Positions 1 to 6,832 of a DNA stretch of 39,867 nucleotides are shown piece by piece. The stretch spans positions 1 to 39,867 of the forward strand of contig JALHMA010000010.1 in the NCBI GenBank assembly GCA_022844265.1, given 5' to 3'. Position 1 is the first letter of the stretch, and each line of letters opens with the position of its first letter. Below the pieces are notes generated by a model that saw only the letters and a list, made by a program, of their open reading frames with translations, had not been told where the DNA came from and searched no databases. Both the position numbers and the translations under genes were made by a program. Source of the DNA: Saprospiraceae bacterium. Its GTDB lineage: Bacteria > Bacteroidota > Bacteroidia > Chitinophagales > Saprospiraceae.

Positions 1-163
1 TGACATGAGTTGAAATGTTGTGAGTTGTGAGTTGTGAGTTGTGAGTTGTGAGTCGTGAGTCGTGAGTTGTGAATCGAGAGTCGTGAGTGGCATCGCGTTA
101 GAAAAAACTGAGTTCATTCTTATTTGGAAATGCCACTCACGATTCACGATTCACAACTCACGG
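1..163. repeat. Heptamer-built intergenic inverted repeat (locus 1)
   Basis: The left part is a tandem run of variants of GTGAGTT (about positions 16-90). After a 36-nt spacer, positions 130-163 hold the reverse complement of such units. The best inner pairing is 81-93 with 130-142. The element ends 2 nt from the stop codon of the leftward TonB receptor gene, so it lies in that gene's 3' untranslated region. The left boundary is cut by the window edge. It belongs to the family discussed in the findings. Confidence 0.8.
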
Positions 164-165
164 TC

Positions 166-2538
166 TCATCCAAAGATGAGTTTGGCGCGCACACCCGCAT
201 TGAACCCCGGTTCATCAGCATAGTAGCGGAAGAAATTCAGGTATTCGCGGTAGCGCACATTCGTCAGGTTTTGTACGTTCAGGCCCACTTCCAGGCTGCG
301 TTTTCCCAGGTGAAACGTATGGCCTGCGTCGATGCTCAGGGTGGTAAAAGCGGGCGGCGGTTCTTTAAACAGGCTTCCTTCGGGGAAGCGCGTCTGTCGG
401 AGCGAAGTCATGGCCATCAGCCGGACGTAGGTATCGTTATGTTGGCCGTTATCCGCCGGCGCTATCGTTTTGGAACGGTTGCTGTTCCATTTTACCCCGT
501 ATTGAAAACGGTCGGTCGGCATCAGGGGCAGCCAGTTGGTTTTCCCGGCTTCCACACCCGCATCGCGTTCAGTAGCGTAACCCCTCAGCACAGAAATGCG
601 GTTTTCGAGCGACCAGGACGGCGATACCGGAATGGAAAAACTGCCATCGAGGCCGTACAACACGGCGTTGTTTTGCTCGTAGGTGTACAGCGGGAAAGTG
701 CCGCGGATGGTGCGGATAAACGCCTGTTTTGGGTCGAGGTAAATAAAATCGCGGATTGCATTGCGGTACAACGTCAGCATCACATCCGTTCTCCGGTGCT
801 GATACTGGAAGTTCAGGTTGGTATTCCAGGCTTTTTCAGGTTTAAAATCGGGTCGCCCCCGCTCGTAAGTGGCCGAGCCATGGTGAACACCTTCGGCATA
901 CAATTCATTGACATGCGGTGGCCGCCAGGCAAAACCCGTGTTCAGGCTCATGCGGGTGTAGCGCGAAAAGTGATAGATCGCGCCGGTTGTGCCCGACAGG
1001 TTGCCGAATGAGAGGCGCTCGTCGAGGTTGTTGTTGCCGTTGCCGGTGGTAGATACGATACTGCTGCGGTAATCGTAACGCGCGCCGATTTCAAATTCCC
1101 ATGGCACAGGGTAGCGCCGCCAGCGTTCCATGGCCCAGATTGCGCCGCCGATGGTCTGGTAATCAGGTATCAGCCCGCCTTTTCCGACATAATTCAGTTG
1201 GTGCAGCGCCTGTACGCCCACCCCACCCTGCCAGTGCCGGATGGGGTAATGTTCGAGCGCAAGGTCCAGCATATTGGTCCAGATACGAAACGACAACTGG
1301 TTCTTTTTCAGTACATCCTGCGGGTCGCTCAGCGGTGGGTGGGCGTCATACTCGCGGCGGTTGTTGTATTGCCAGGCAAATTGGCCGCTGAGTTTCCATT
1401 TTTCAGAAATCCGGTATATCGTCTTGTATTTCAGTACATTATGCTGGATGAGTTGGTAGGGGCGGCTGATGCTCCAAGTGAATTCGTCCCGGTTGTTCAG
1501 CGGCACGTTACTGCGGATAGCCTCCCCGAAAGAAGTGGTGTCGCTGATATGCGCCGAACGCAGAATGCCCAGTTGCTGGTTGAAGCGACTGAAGCTGATT
1601 TCATGCGCCCAGCGTTTGTTTTTCCAGCCGGTGATCGTGGAAAAATTGTACTCGGCCACACCGGTATTTCCAAGAAAATAATCAGGCGCGCGGAGGTTGC
1701 CGCTGCGTTTCAACGCGCCTTGCACCCTGAAAGTCAGCGATTTGCCGGGCAGATGCCAGTCTGCCGAGCCGGCGAGTACGCCGCTGCGCCCGTTGGAAAA
1801 GCCGCCCGCGCTCAGCCAGCCGCCCCAACCTGCTGTTTCCCGCAAGGGTGCAGGTTCGAGAATAATGGCCCCACCCATGGCGCCCACGCCGTAACGCACA
1901 CCGGCAGCGCCTTTCAGCACCGAAATTTTATCTGCGGAAAACGGGTCTATCTCCGGGGCGTGTTCGCTGCCCCACTGCTGCCCTTCCAGGATAACGTTGT
2001 TGTTTACAATAGCGATGCGATTGGAATGCAAACCCTGAATGACGGGTTTGGCAATAGTGGCGCCGGTGTTGAGGGTAGTGACGCCCGGCAGGCGTTTCAA
2101 GGTTTCCCCCAGGTTGACACCTTTGCCGGCTTCCAGATCGGCTTTTGTCACCGTGTTTTCGGCCTGTGTCGGCGGCGGGGCGGTCGATTTTTCGACTACC
2201 AGCACTTCCTGCAGCACAGCGTTGTGGGTCAGTCTGAAATCCACTTCCATATTTTCCTTCAGGCGCACGACTTGCGTGAAATGGGCGCATTCCACATGGC
2301 TTACTTCGATGGTGTAGGCGGTGTTTTCACACAAATCGGGGATGGCATAATAGCCGTTTTCGTCTGTGGCAGTTGCTTTTTGCACTTCCCGGATAAATAC
2401 CGTGGCGAACGCCAGCGATTCCTTCGTATCAGCCTCGATGACATGGCCACGCAGGGCTATATGACAATCCTGAGCCTGTGCGAACCCGGCAGCACACAGC
2501 ATACACAAGCCGGTAAAATGGGCTTTGCTGTTGAACAT
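166..2538 (-). CDS. TonB-dependent outer-membrane receptor, probably for a metal ion or metal complex
   Basis: Outer-membrane active transporter of about 790 residues. I chose the ATG at 2538 because it is followed directly by a signal peptide (MFNSKAHFTGLCMLCAAGFAQA); the reading frame extends upstream to a GTG at 2601, but those residues do not look like a leader. After cleavage comes a carboxypeptidase-regulatory-like domain of about 85 residues (GHVIEADTKESLAFATVFI), then a plug domain containing QGLHSNRIAIVNNN and EGQQWGSEHAPEIDPF, then a beta-barrel that runs to the C-terminus. The plug phrase with HAPEIDP resembles Bacteroidota receptors related to zinc/copper receptors of the ZnuD type (family knowledge), and the upstream His/Cys-rich small gene fits a metal role (inference). 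The substrate is not proven. It sits downstream of the small gene with a 236-bp gap that contains a folded leader. Confidence 0.88.
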   Translation of the reverse strand: MFNSKAHFTGLCMLCAAGFAQAQDCHIALRGHVIEADTKESLAFATVFIREVQKATATDENGYYAIPDLCENTAYTIEVSHVECAHFTQVVRLKENMEVDFRLTHNAVLQEVLVVEKSTAPPPTQAENTVTKADLEAGKGVNLGETLKRLPGVTTLNTGATIAKPVIQGLHSNRIAIVNNNVILEGQQWGSEHAPEIDPFSADKISVLKGAAGVRYGVGAMGGAIILEPAPLRETAGWGGWLSAGGFSNGRSGVLAGSADWHLPGKSLTFRVQGALKRSGNLRAPDYFLGNTGVAEYNFSTITGWKNKRWAHEISFSRFNQQLGILRSAHISDTTSFGEAIRSNVPLNNRDEFTWSISRPYQLIQHNVLKYKTIYRISEKWKLSGQFAWQYNNRREYDAHPPLSDPQDVLKKNQLSFRIWTNMLDLALEHYPIRHWQGGVGVQALHQLNYVGKGGLIPDYQTIGGAIWAMERWRRYPVPWEFEIGARYDYRSSIVSTTGNGNNNLDERLSFGNLSGTTGAIYHFSRYTRMSLNTGFAWRPPHVNELYAEGVHHGSATYERGRPDFKPEKAWNTNLNFQYQHRRTDVMLTLYRNAIRDFIYLDPKQAFIRTIRGTFPLYTYEQNNAVLYGLDGSFSIPVSPSWSLENRISVLRGYATERDAGVEAGKTNWLPLMPTDRFQYGVKWNSNRSKTIAPADNGQHNDTYVRLMAMTSLRQTRFPEGSLFKEPPPAFTTLSIDAGHTFHLGKRSLEVGLNVQNLTNVRYREYLNFFRYYADEPGFNAGVRAKLIFG

Positions 2539-2618
2539 TTTGAACAATTGAATCAGTGGAACCAATGGAGCGCCCGGTTGGCGAGGCTCCCGAAAACGCA
2601 CGCGATCAACAGAGCGGA

Positions 2619-2657
2619 TACAGGGACGCTACCGCAAAACGATGCGGTTTCCCTGTA
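2619..2657 (-). promoter_or_regulatory. Hairpin in the leader of the TonB receptor gene
   Basis: An 8-bp outer stem (TACAGGGA with TCCCTGTA) and a 5-6-bp inner stem (ACCGCA with TGCGGT) are separated by a small asymmetric internal loop. It lies 80-120 nt upstream of the receptor start. A second weaker pairing in the same leader is CACACCT with AGGTGTG (about 2705-2755). No T-tract follows, so it is not an obvious terminator. Function unknown; I do not recognise a riboswitch class. Confidence 0.35.
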
Positions 2658-2774
2658 TACATTCCAAAAGATGCGGTACGAAAAACGTCTGTTCAATGTG
2701 TATGGCACACCTGTATTGGAGTATTGATAATCAATCAATTACATGAGGTGTGCCCAGCCAGTTTGAACAGCCTT

Positions 2775-3164
2775 TTAAATGGCGGGCGGGCCGCGCAGGG
2801 TGGTCGTATCGAAAGCCGTTTTGCTGTGCCGGGTTTCGTATAACGAAGGTTGCATCGAATCCGGCAATTGAGCGACCGGACTGATTAATACGGAGATAGA
2901 AAATACTTCGGGAACCGCCAGTACAAAAGCGCAGAGCGAACAATCTTCACCGGCGTAGCGCTCATCGTGCAGGTGGGCGCCATGGAAGTCGGCAGGCGCT
3001 TCGCAAACAGGATGATCGGCGTGTTCGTGGTGCGCGAGCAACGCGTGACCCACTTTTAACGACCACATGGTCGCAAAAACGAGTACGAGCAGACAGGCGC
3101 TCCAGTGCCGATAAGAAATCTTTTGTTGCAAAGGGTGCTGATTTTCGATGGCGAATATACGCAA
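2775..3164 (-). CDS. Small membrane-anchored His/Cys-rich protein, possible metal-handling partner
   Basis: About 129 residues. One hydrophobic segment near residues 23-45 (ACLLVLVFATMWSL) is followed by a metal-ligand-rich stretch, HHEHADHPVCEAPADFHGAH then LHDE and CSLCAF, which contains seven His plus a CxxC. A second hydrophobic stretch follows (VFSISVLI), and the C-terminus ends LRGPPAI. Short proteins of this layout, ending in RGPP, are common next to TonB receptors in Bacteroidota (my recollection). It lies upstream of the receptor on the same strand. The start is unsure: the first codon used here is TTG at 3164 and no in-frame ATG occurs before residue 33. Metal binding is an inference from composition. 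Confidence 0.6.
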   Translation of the reverse strand: MRIFAIENQHPLQQKISYRHWSACLLVLVFATMWSLKVGHALLAHHEHADHPVCEAPADFHGAHLHDERYAGEDCSLCAFVLAVPEVFSISVLISPVAQLPDSMQPSLYETRHSKTAFDTTTLRGPPAI

Positions 3165-3189
3165 CCGGATTAAAACGCCAAAACGCCGG

Positions 3190-3225
3190 AAAAGTTATTG
3201 GTTATTCGTTATTGGTTATTCGTGG
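3190..3225. repeat. Tandem heptamer tract, TTATTGG/TTATTCG type
   Basis: Alternating 7-bp units TTATTGG and TTATTCG, with no inverted partner close by. On the minus strand it reads AATAACC/AATAACG and lies just upstream of the small His/Cys-rich gene. The same unit recurs at 6793-6830, 15457-15475, 30782-30810 and 34972-35010. Confidence 0.75.
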
Positions 3226-3295
3226 TGGAAATGTCTGGCAATGTGAATAGAACAGCCAATTTTGATACCGTTTTGACGCAGCCCTGCTGTTGAAT

Positions 3296-3337
3296 GTAAA
3301 AAAAATCCCGCATTTTTCACAGCGGAAAAATGCGGGA
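3296..3337 (-). terminator. Rho-independent terminator for hpf
   Basis: A perfect 12-bp stem (TCCCGCATTTTT with its complement, 3306-3317 and 3326-3337), an 8-nt loop, and a run of A at 3297-3305 that reads as a U-tract on the minus strand. It lies 65 bp downstream of the hpf stop. Confidence 0.85.
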
Positions 3338-3401
3338 CGTACTCCATATTACAGCATGATTTTCATCATGTAATCTTCAAAATCATTTAAATCAAGGCAG
3401 G

Positions 3402-3755
3402 TCAGATATTCTCCTCCGTTTCCGGCTCAACGATAGTCAGTTCAGCGCCTCTTCCATGGGTGGATACTTTTTCCTTGTGCCGCACCAATTGTCGCTTCAG
3501 GGTCTCTACCGATGCGATGACGGCAGATTCAAAAGTTTTTCCACTTTTTTTGTCCATCAGGTCATTACCCGGAATATGCAATCTGATTTCCACCTGTTTC
3601 TCGCGCACTTTTCCACCGGTATCCTGTACTTTCAGGTGAACTTCGGCCTGAATGGCCTTTTCAAAATAGCGGTTCAGGCGGCTCAGTTTTTGCTCGATAT
3701 ATTCAATCAGTTTGGTATCGGCATGAAAATCCACAGATTTTACAACTATTTTCAT
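3402..3755 (-). CDS. hpf: Ribosome hibernation promoting factor (HPF/RaiA family, short form)
   Basis: About 118 residues. This family binds the 30S decoding region in stationary phase and promotes inactive ribosome formation. The sequence starts MKIVVKSVDFHADTKLIEYI, continues EQKLSRLNRYFEKAIQAEVH, and has the alternating strand/helix pattern and the central GNDLMDKKSGKTFESAVIAS of the family. A tail of about 20 residues, acidic toward the C-terminus (GRGAELTIVEPETEENI), follows the domain. I chose the ATG at 3755, which matches the usual N-terminus; an ATG one codon earlier (3758) is equally possible, and the frame extends further to 3833 with residues that do not look like HPF. It is monocistronic, with its own terminator, and divergent from the aldehyde dehydrogenase. 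Confidence 0.9.
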   Translation of the reverse strand: MKIVVKSVDFHADTKLIEYIEQKLSRLNRYFEKAIQAEVHLKVQDTGGKVREKQVEIRLHIPGNDLMDKKSGKTFESAVIASVETLKRQLVRHKEKVSTHGRGAELTIVEPETEENI

Positions 3756-3890
3756 CATAATTACTTCACATTTTAATGAACGAATAAATTTGACGCGTGG
3801 TCGTGTTTCAAGTGTCAACATTCGGCATTTCAATACGAATAAGCAAGTTTTTTATTTTTATTTTTTCGGACATTTATCCCTCATAAAAAT

Positions 3891-5348
3891 ATGACTATGG
3901 CAGAAGCAGCATTTTCAACTATCGAACAAGCGACGCAAATAACTGACTATCAGGAAGTTTTCAACTTGCAACTGAAACATCAGTATGTTTTGGCGCGTAC
4001 AAAAGCGGCAGAGCGCAAAGAAAAATTACAGCGCCTGCACGATATTATTTTGCGCGACCGGAAAGAAATCGAGGCGGCCTTGTGGCAGGATTTGCACAAA
4101 AGCCCGACGGAGACCACCATTTCGGAGATCGGGACCGTGTGCGGCGAAATCCGCCACACGATCAAAAACCTGTCGTCCTGGATGCAATCCAGGCAGGTCA
4201 GCACGCCGCTGATGGCGTTCGGTTCTTCTTCCGAAATCCGGTATGAACCCAAGGGTGTGTGCCTGATTTTATCGCCCTGGAATTTTCCGTTCAACCTGAC
4301 CCTTATTCCGCTCGTATCGGCTGTGGCAGCAGGCAACTGCGTGATCATCAAACCTTCCGAATTTGCGCCGCAAAGCGCGGCCATGATGAAAAAAATTGTG
4401 GAGGAATGTTTCCCGCCGGAAGAAGTGAGCCTTTTTGAAGGCGATGCGTCGGTCGCCAAAGCGCTGCTTGAATTGCCTTTTCACCACGTTTTTTTTACGG
4501 GAAGCCCACAAATCGGCAAAAGTGTGATGCTGGCGGCGGCGCAGCACCTGACTTCGGTCACGCTGGAACTGGGAGGGAAAAGCCCGGTTATCATCGACGA
4601 AAGCGCCGACCTGGATGTAGCCGCAGCCAAAGTGGCCTGGGTAAAATGTATGAATGCCGGGCAACTTTGTACGGCGCCGGATTACGTGCTGGTGCCGGAG
4701 CACTTGCACGATCGTTTTGTGGAAAAAGTGACGGCATGTATCCGGCGCTTCTACGGCGAAACGATGGAGGCCCGCCGCGCATCACCCGATCTGTGCCGTG
4801 TTATCCACGAGCGCCATTTTGACCGGGTCAAGGCCCTCCTCGACGACGCCGCGCAGCGCGACGCCACGGTTGCTTTCGGCGGCCAAACCGTCCGCGCGGA
4901 AAAGTATATCGACCCGACCGTGCTGACCCGGGTACCCGATGACGCCCGGATATGGGAAGAGGAGATTTTCGGGCCGCTGCTGCCCGTACGCACGTACCGC
5001 AGCCTGGAGGAAGCCATTCAATACGTCAACGACAAACCCAAAGCGCTCGCCCTGTACATCTTCAGCCGGAAAAATAAACATACGGAAACCATCCTGCGCG
5101 AGACGCGCGGCGGCGGCGTCACGGTGAACGATTGCAGCACGCATGTTTACAACCTGGAACTGCCTTTCGGCGGGTCCAACAACAGCGGTATAGGTAAATG
5201 CCACGGCGAATTCGGATTTCAGGAATTCAGCAATGCCCGCGCCGTTTTGCGCCAGGCCCGGCTGTTCCCGACTACCAACCTGCTGTTGCCGCCCTACGGC
5301 TCGCGTATAGCGAAAGTGATCCTGGAGGCTTTGGCAAAGTGGTTGTAG
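3891..5348 (+). CDS. NAD(P)-dependent aldehyde dehydrogenase, class 3 type
   Basis: Oxidises aldehydes to acids; 485 residues, a normal length for the class-3-like branch (fatty or aromatic aldehyde dehydrogenases). Visible landmarks are PWNFPFN with the transition-state Asn at 131, the cofactor motif FTGSPQIGK (202-210), the general base Glu226 in VTLELGGKSP, the catalytic Cys260 in NAGQLCTAPDYV, and EEIFGPLLPV (357-366). The C-terminus ends with the hydrophobic extension LLLPPYGSRIAKVILEALAKWL seen in this branch, which may touch the membrane. It stands alone, divergent from hpf, and substrate choice cannot be read from sequence. Its GC content is high (I count 38 of 60 in 4861-4920), unlike the genes that follow. 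Confidence 0.92.
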   Translation: MTMAEAAFSTIEQATQITDYQEVFNLQLKHQYVLARTKAAERKEKLQRLHDIILRDRKEIEAALWQDLHKSPTETTISEIGTVCGEIRHTIKNLSSWMQSRQVSTPLMAFGSSSEIRYEPKGVCLILSPWNFPFNLTLIPLVSAVAAGNCVIIKPSEFAPQSAAMMKKIVEECFPPEEVSLFEGDASVAKALLELPFHHVFFTGSPQIGKSVMLAAAQHLTSVTLELGGKSPVIIDESADLDVAAAKVAWVKCMNAGQLCTAPDYVLVPEHLHDRFVEKVTACIRRFYGETMEARRASPDLCRVIHERHFDRVKALLDDAAQRDATVAFGGQTVRAEKYIDPTVLTRVPDDARIWEEEIFGPLLPVRTYRSLEEAIQYVNDKPKALALYIFSRKNKHTETILRETRGGGVTVNDCSTHVYNLELPFGGSNNSGIGKCHGEFGFQEFSNARAVLRQARLFPTTNLLLPPYGSRIAKVILEALAKWL

Positions 5349-5405
5349 GATGGTAGTGCTGAGAAAAATTTTGGCTGAAAAAACCTGATTTTAGGTGAAT
5401 CCGGT

Positions 5406-5413
5406 TATTTTTG
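5406..5413 (+). promoter_or_regulatory. Candidate -7 promoter element of the MNT gene
   Basis: TATTTTTG matches the Bacteroidota TAnnTTTG element and lies 18 nt upstream of the ATG at 5432, which predicts a very short leader. No TTG at the usual -33 distance was found, so support is partial. Confidence 0.4.
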
Positions 5414-5431
5414 TGGAATCACTATTCTTTT

Positions 5432-5716
5432 ATGACAAGCGAACACATACTTCAATTTTTACGCGATCACCAATCTACCCTGCAAGAAATGGGTGTTCAG
5501 CGTATTGGACTGTTTGGCTCGTTTGCCAAAGGAACACAACGACCGGATAGCGATATTGATATTTTTGTGGAAATGGAGCCGAGTTTTATAAATCTGATGT
5601 CGGTTCTACTTTTTTTAGAAGAAAATCTCGGCAGACCTGTCGATTTACTTAGAAAAGGACCTCATATTAGACCTAAGTTTTTGCAATCTATTGAGCCTGA
5701 AGTGATTTATGCATAA
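5432..5716 (+). CDS. MNT-type minimal nucleotidyltransferase (MntA-like antitoxin)
   Basis: 94 residues. It has the nucleotidyltransferase motif GSFAKGTQRPDSDIDIFVE: Gly29-Ser30 and the metal-binding Asp41 and Asp43. In MntA/HepT systems this small enzyme is the antitoxin that modifies the HEPN toxin (family knowledge). The next gene overlaps its stop by 8 bp and begins like a HEPN protein, as expected for the pair, but that partner is truncated. I chose the ATG at 5432 (MTSEHILQFL), 21 nt inside the longest frame, because it fits the family N-terminus and lies just downstream of a -7 element. The region is AT-rich (20 G/C in 5701-5760), which suggests acquisition. Confidence 0.82.
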   Translation: MTSEHILQFLRDHQSTLQEMGVQRIGLFGSFAKGTQRPDSDIDIFVEMEPSFINLMSVLLFLEENLGRPVDLLRKGPHIRPKFLQSIEPEVIYA

Positions 5717-5903
5717 CGATATTATATTAGAATGTTTAGAAATCATCGCAGAAGCCTTGGAACTTGTTGCGAAACGTTTCGGGGAAATTGACAATCCTGA
5801 GGAGTTTATCTTGTCCGATTATAATCTGACATTGATTGACGCTATATCGATGCGTTATCTTTCATTTTTCCATCTTTTAACTCTGAAAAGATCAACCGCA
5901 TAG
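5709..5903 (+). pseudogene. Truncated HEPN-domain toxin (HepT-like), 3' end lost
   Basis: Begins at an ATG overlapping the MNT stop. Residues 1-49 (MHNDIILECLEIIAEALELV, ending near DAISMR) match the start of HepT-like proteins, two helices ahead of the catalytic part. The frame then stops after 64 residues with YLSFFHLLTLKRSTA, a tail that is the antisense of the convergent gene. The RNase motif of the family (Arg-x4-6-His, normally around residues 75-100) is therefore missing. The toxin is very probably inactive and the MNT gene is left without a functional partner. The break lies near 5855. Confidence 0.6.
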
Positions 5904-6393
5904 CACGATAAGCCTTTGTGCCTAAAGTGATTATTACCTCGGGCTTTATAATATCGATCAATGGGAGAGTATATTCGATAGTAGAATGTTTTACCCACTT
6001 TTGACGGACTGCCCCAGACATTCCGCCTTCGGATGTTTTAATTCCCAAGATAGCATTACTAAAAAATAAACCTTTTTGATAAGGGATTTCAGGTCGGGCC
6101 GTACCTATGTCATAACCAATTTCTTTGAAGAGCGCTTTCAGGTTATTATTTGTTGGGTTATTATCCGTATCACGCCCTTGATTATCAATGAAAAAGCGGT
6201 TATCGCCCCAATCCTGCCCAATAATTAGAATTCTGGCATCCAGATCATTGTGCCAGCGCGACCAAGGCCCAATTTCGTCGCTATCAAAAATGCCGTTTTC
6301 AATATTAGAAGGATTCGATAGTCCTTCTTCGGGGAAAAACCTGTCCTTTTTACGTTTTTCCACCAGTGCGGTATATTGCTGTCTTTTTTCCAT
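5842..6393 (-). CDS. Uracil-DNA-glycosylase-like protein, apparently missing its C-terminus
   Basis: 183 residues. It contains LIIGQDWGD (about residues 56-64), which resembles motif 1 of the uracil-DNA glycosylase superfamily, then KGLFFSNAILGIK and VIITLGTKAYRAM, the usual order of strands in this fold. The closing motif with a conserved His, expected some 50-60 residues after TLGTKAY, is not present. Instead the protein ends SELKDGKMKDNASI, encoded on DNA that on the other strand forms the tail of the broken HEPN gene. Either both genes were cut by one deletion, or this is a short variant. No function beyond possible DNA base excision can be claimed. It is AT-rich like the MNT/HEPN genes. 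Confidence 0.55.
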   Translation of the reverse strand: MEKRQQYTALVEKRKKDRFFPEEGLSNPSNIENGIFDSDEIGPWSRWHNDLDARILIIGQDWGDNRFFIDNQGRDTDNNPTNNNLKALFKEIGYDIGTARPEIPYQKGLFFSNAILGIKTSEGGMSGAVRQKWVKHSTIEYTLPLIDIIKPEVIITLGTKAYRAMRLIFSELKDGKMKDNASI

Positions 6394-6428
6394 GATTTTT
6401 GGTTGGCGCTGTTTTGCACTTGAATTTA

Positions 6429-6626
6429 GTAACGCTTAAAAAACAACTTATTCTTTTGACTAACCCCCGCGCTTTAGCCGGGGGAATTGAAGAAATCAAA
6501 CCCAACGGGGTTTTAACCCCAGATCACTCATTTTGGGTTAAAACCCATCTGTATTTGTCCCGTCCATTTCCCCCGGCTAAAGCGCGAGGGTTAGTCAAAT
6601 CGTGAACTTGTTTTTAAGCATTACTT
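6429..6626. repeat. Long nested intergenic inverted repeat (locus 2)
   Basis: Arms at about 6429-6486 and 6567-6626 pair along most of their length. The outer part is AT-rich (GTAACGCTTAAAAAACAA with TTGTTTTTAAGCATTAC). The core is TTTGACTAACCC plus GCGCTTTAGCCGGGGGAA, with its complement on the right. Inside, a second small palindrome pairs GGTTTTAACCC (near 6509) with GGGTTAAAACC (near 6534). It lies between ppiD (downstream side) and the 5' end of the glycosylase-like gene. There are no clear heptamers here, but the architecture matches the other loci. Confidence 0.85.
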
Positions 6627-6711
6627 AATGCGTATCATTTAACATTTTACGCCTACTTCGCGTCAAATTCAGTACAAGGTAACCATAAAAGCCACACCCT
6701 CCCCAAAACAA

Positions 6712-6750
6712 AAATCCCGCCTTTTTCACACAAGTGAAAAAGCGGGATTT
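6712..6750 (-). terminator. Bidirectional hairpin terminator downstream of ppiD
   Basis: A 17-bp stem with one bulged C, AAATCCCGC then TTTTTCAC, and a 4-nt ACAA loop. It has A residues on the left and T residues on the right, so it can stop transcripts from either side. The sequence closely resembles the hpf terminator. It lies about 80 nt past the ppiD stop. Confidence 0.8.
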
Positions 6751-6771
6751 CCATTTTTACCAAAATTATTT

Positions 6772-6832
6772 TTGGCTAAATTATGTGCAAATGATTGATT
6801 ATCAACACCAATAACCAATAACCAATAACTAC
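6772..6832. repeat. Element with TTGATTATCAACAC followed by AATAACC heptamers
   Basis: This 60-bp stretch closely matches the one upstream of ychF (30742-30810): CTAAATT, AAATG, TTGATTATCAACAC and then tandem CAATAAC units ending AATAACTAC. It directly abuts the ppiD stop codon (TAG at 6833-6835). Confidence 0.75.

Noticed and set aside
1198-2727. Long open frames antisense to the TonB receptor gene, and similar antisense frames over metG, thrA, ppiD and ychF
   Set aside because: They are by-products of the high-GC codon use of the real genes; their products show no recognisable domains and have no promoters or independent support.
2540-2775. A cobalamin-type riboswitch in the TonB receptor leader
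   Set aside because: No B12-box-like sequence or overall riboswitch shape was recognised; only simple stems can be seen.
5432-5903. An intact MntA/HepT toxin-antitoxin system
   Set aside because: The HEPN frame stops at 64 residues, before the catalytic Arg-x4-6-His motif, and its tail is antisense to the next gene.
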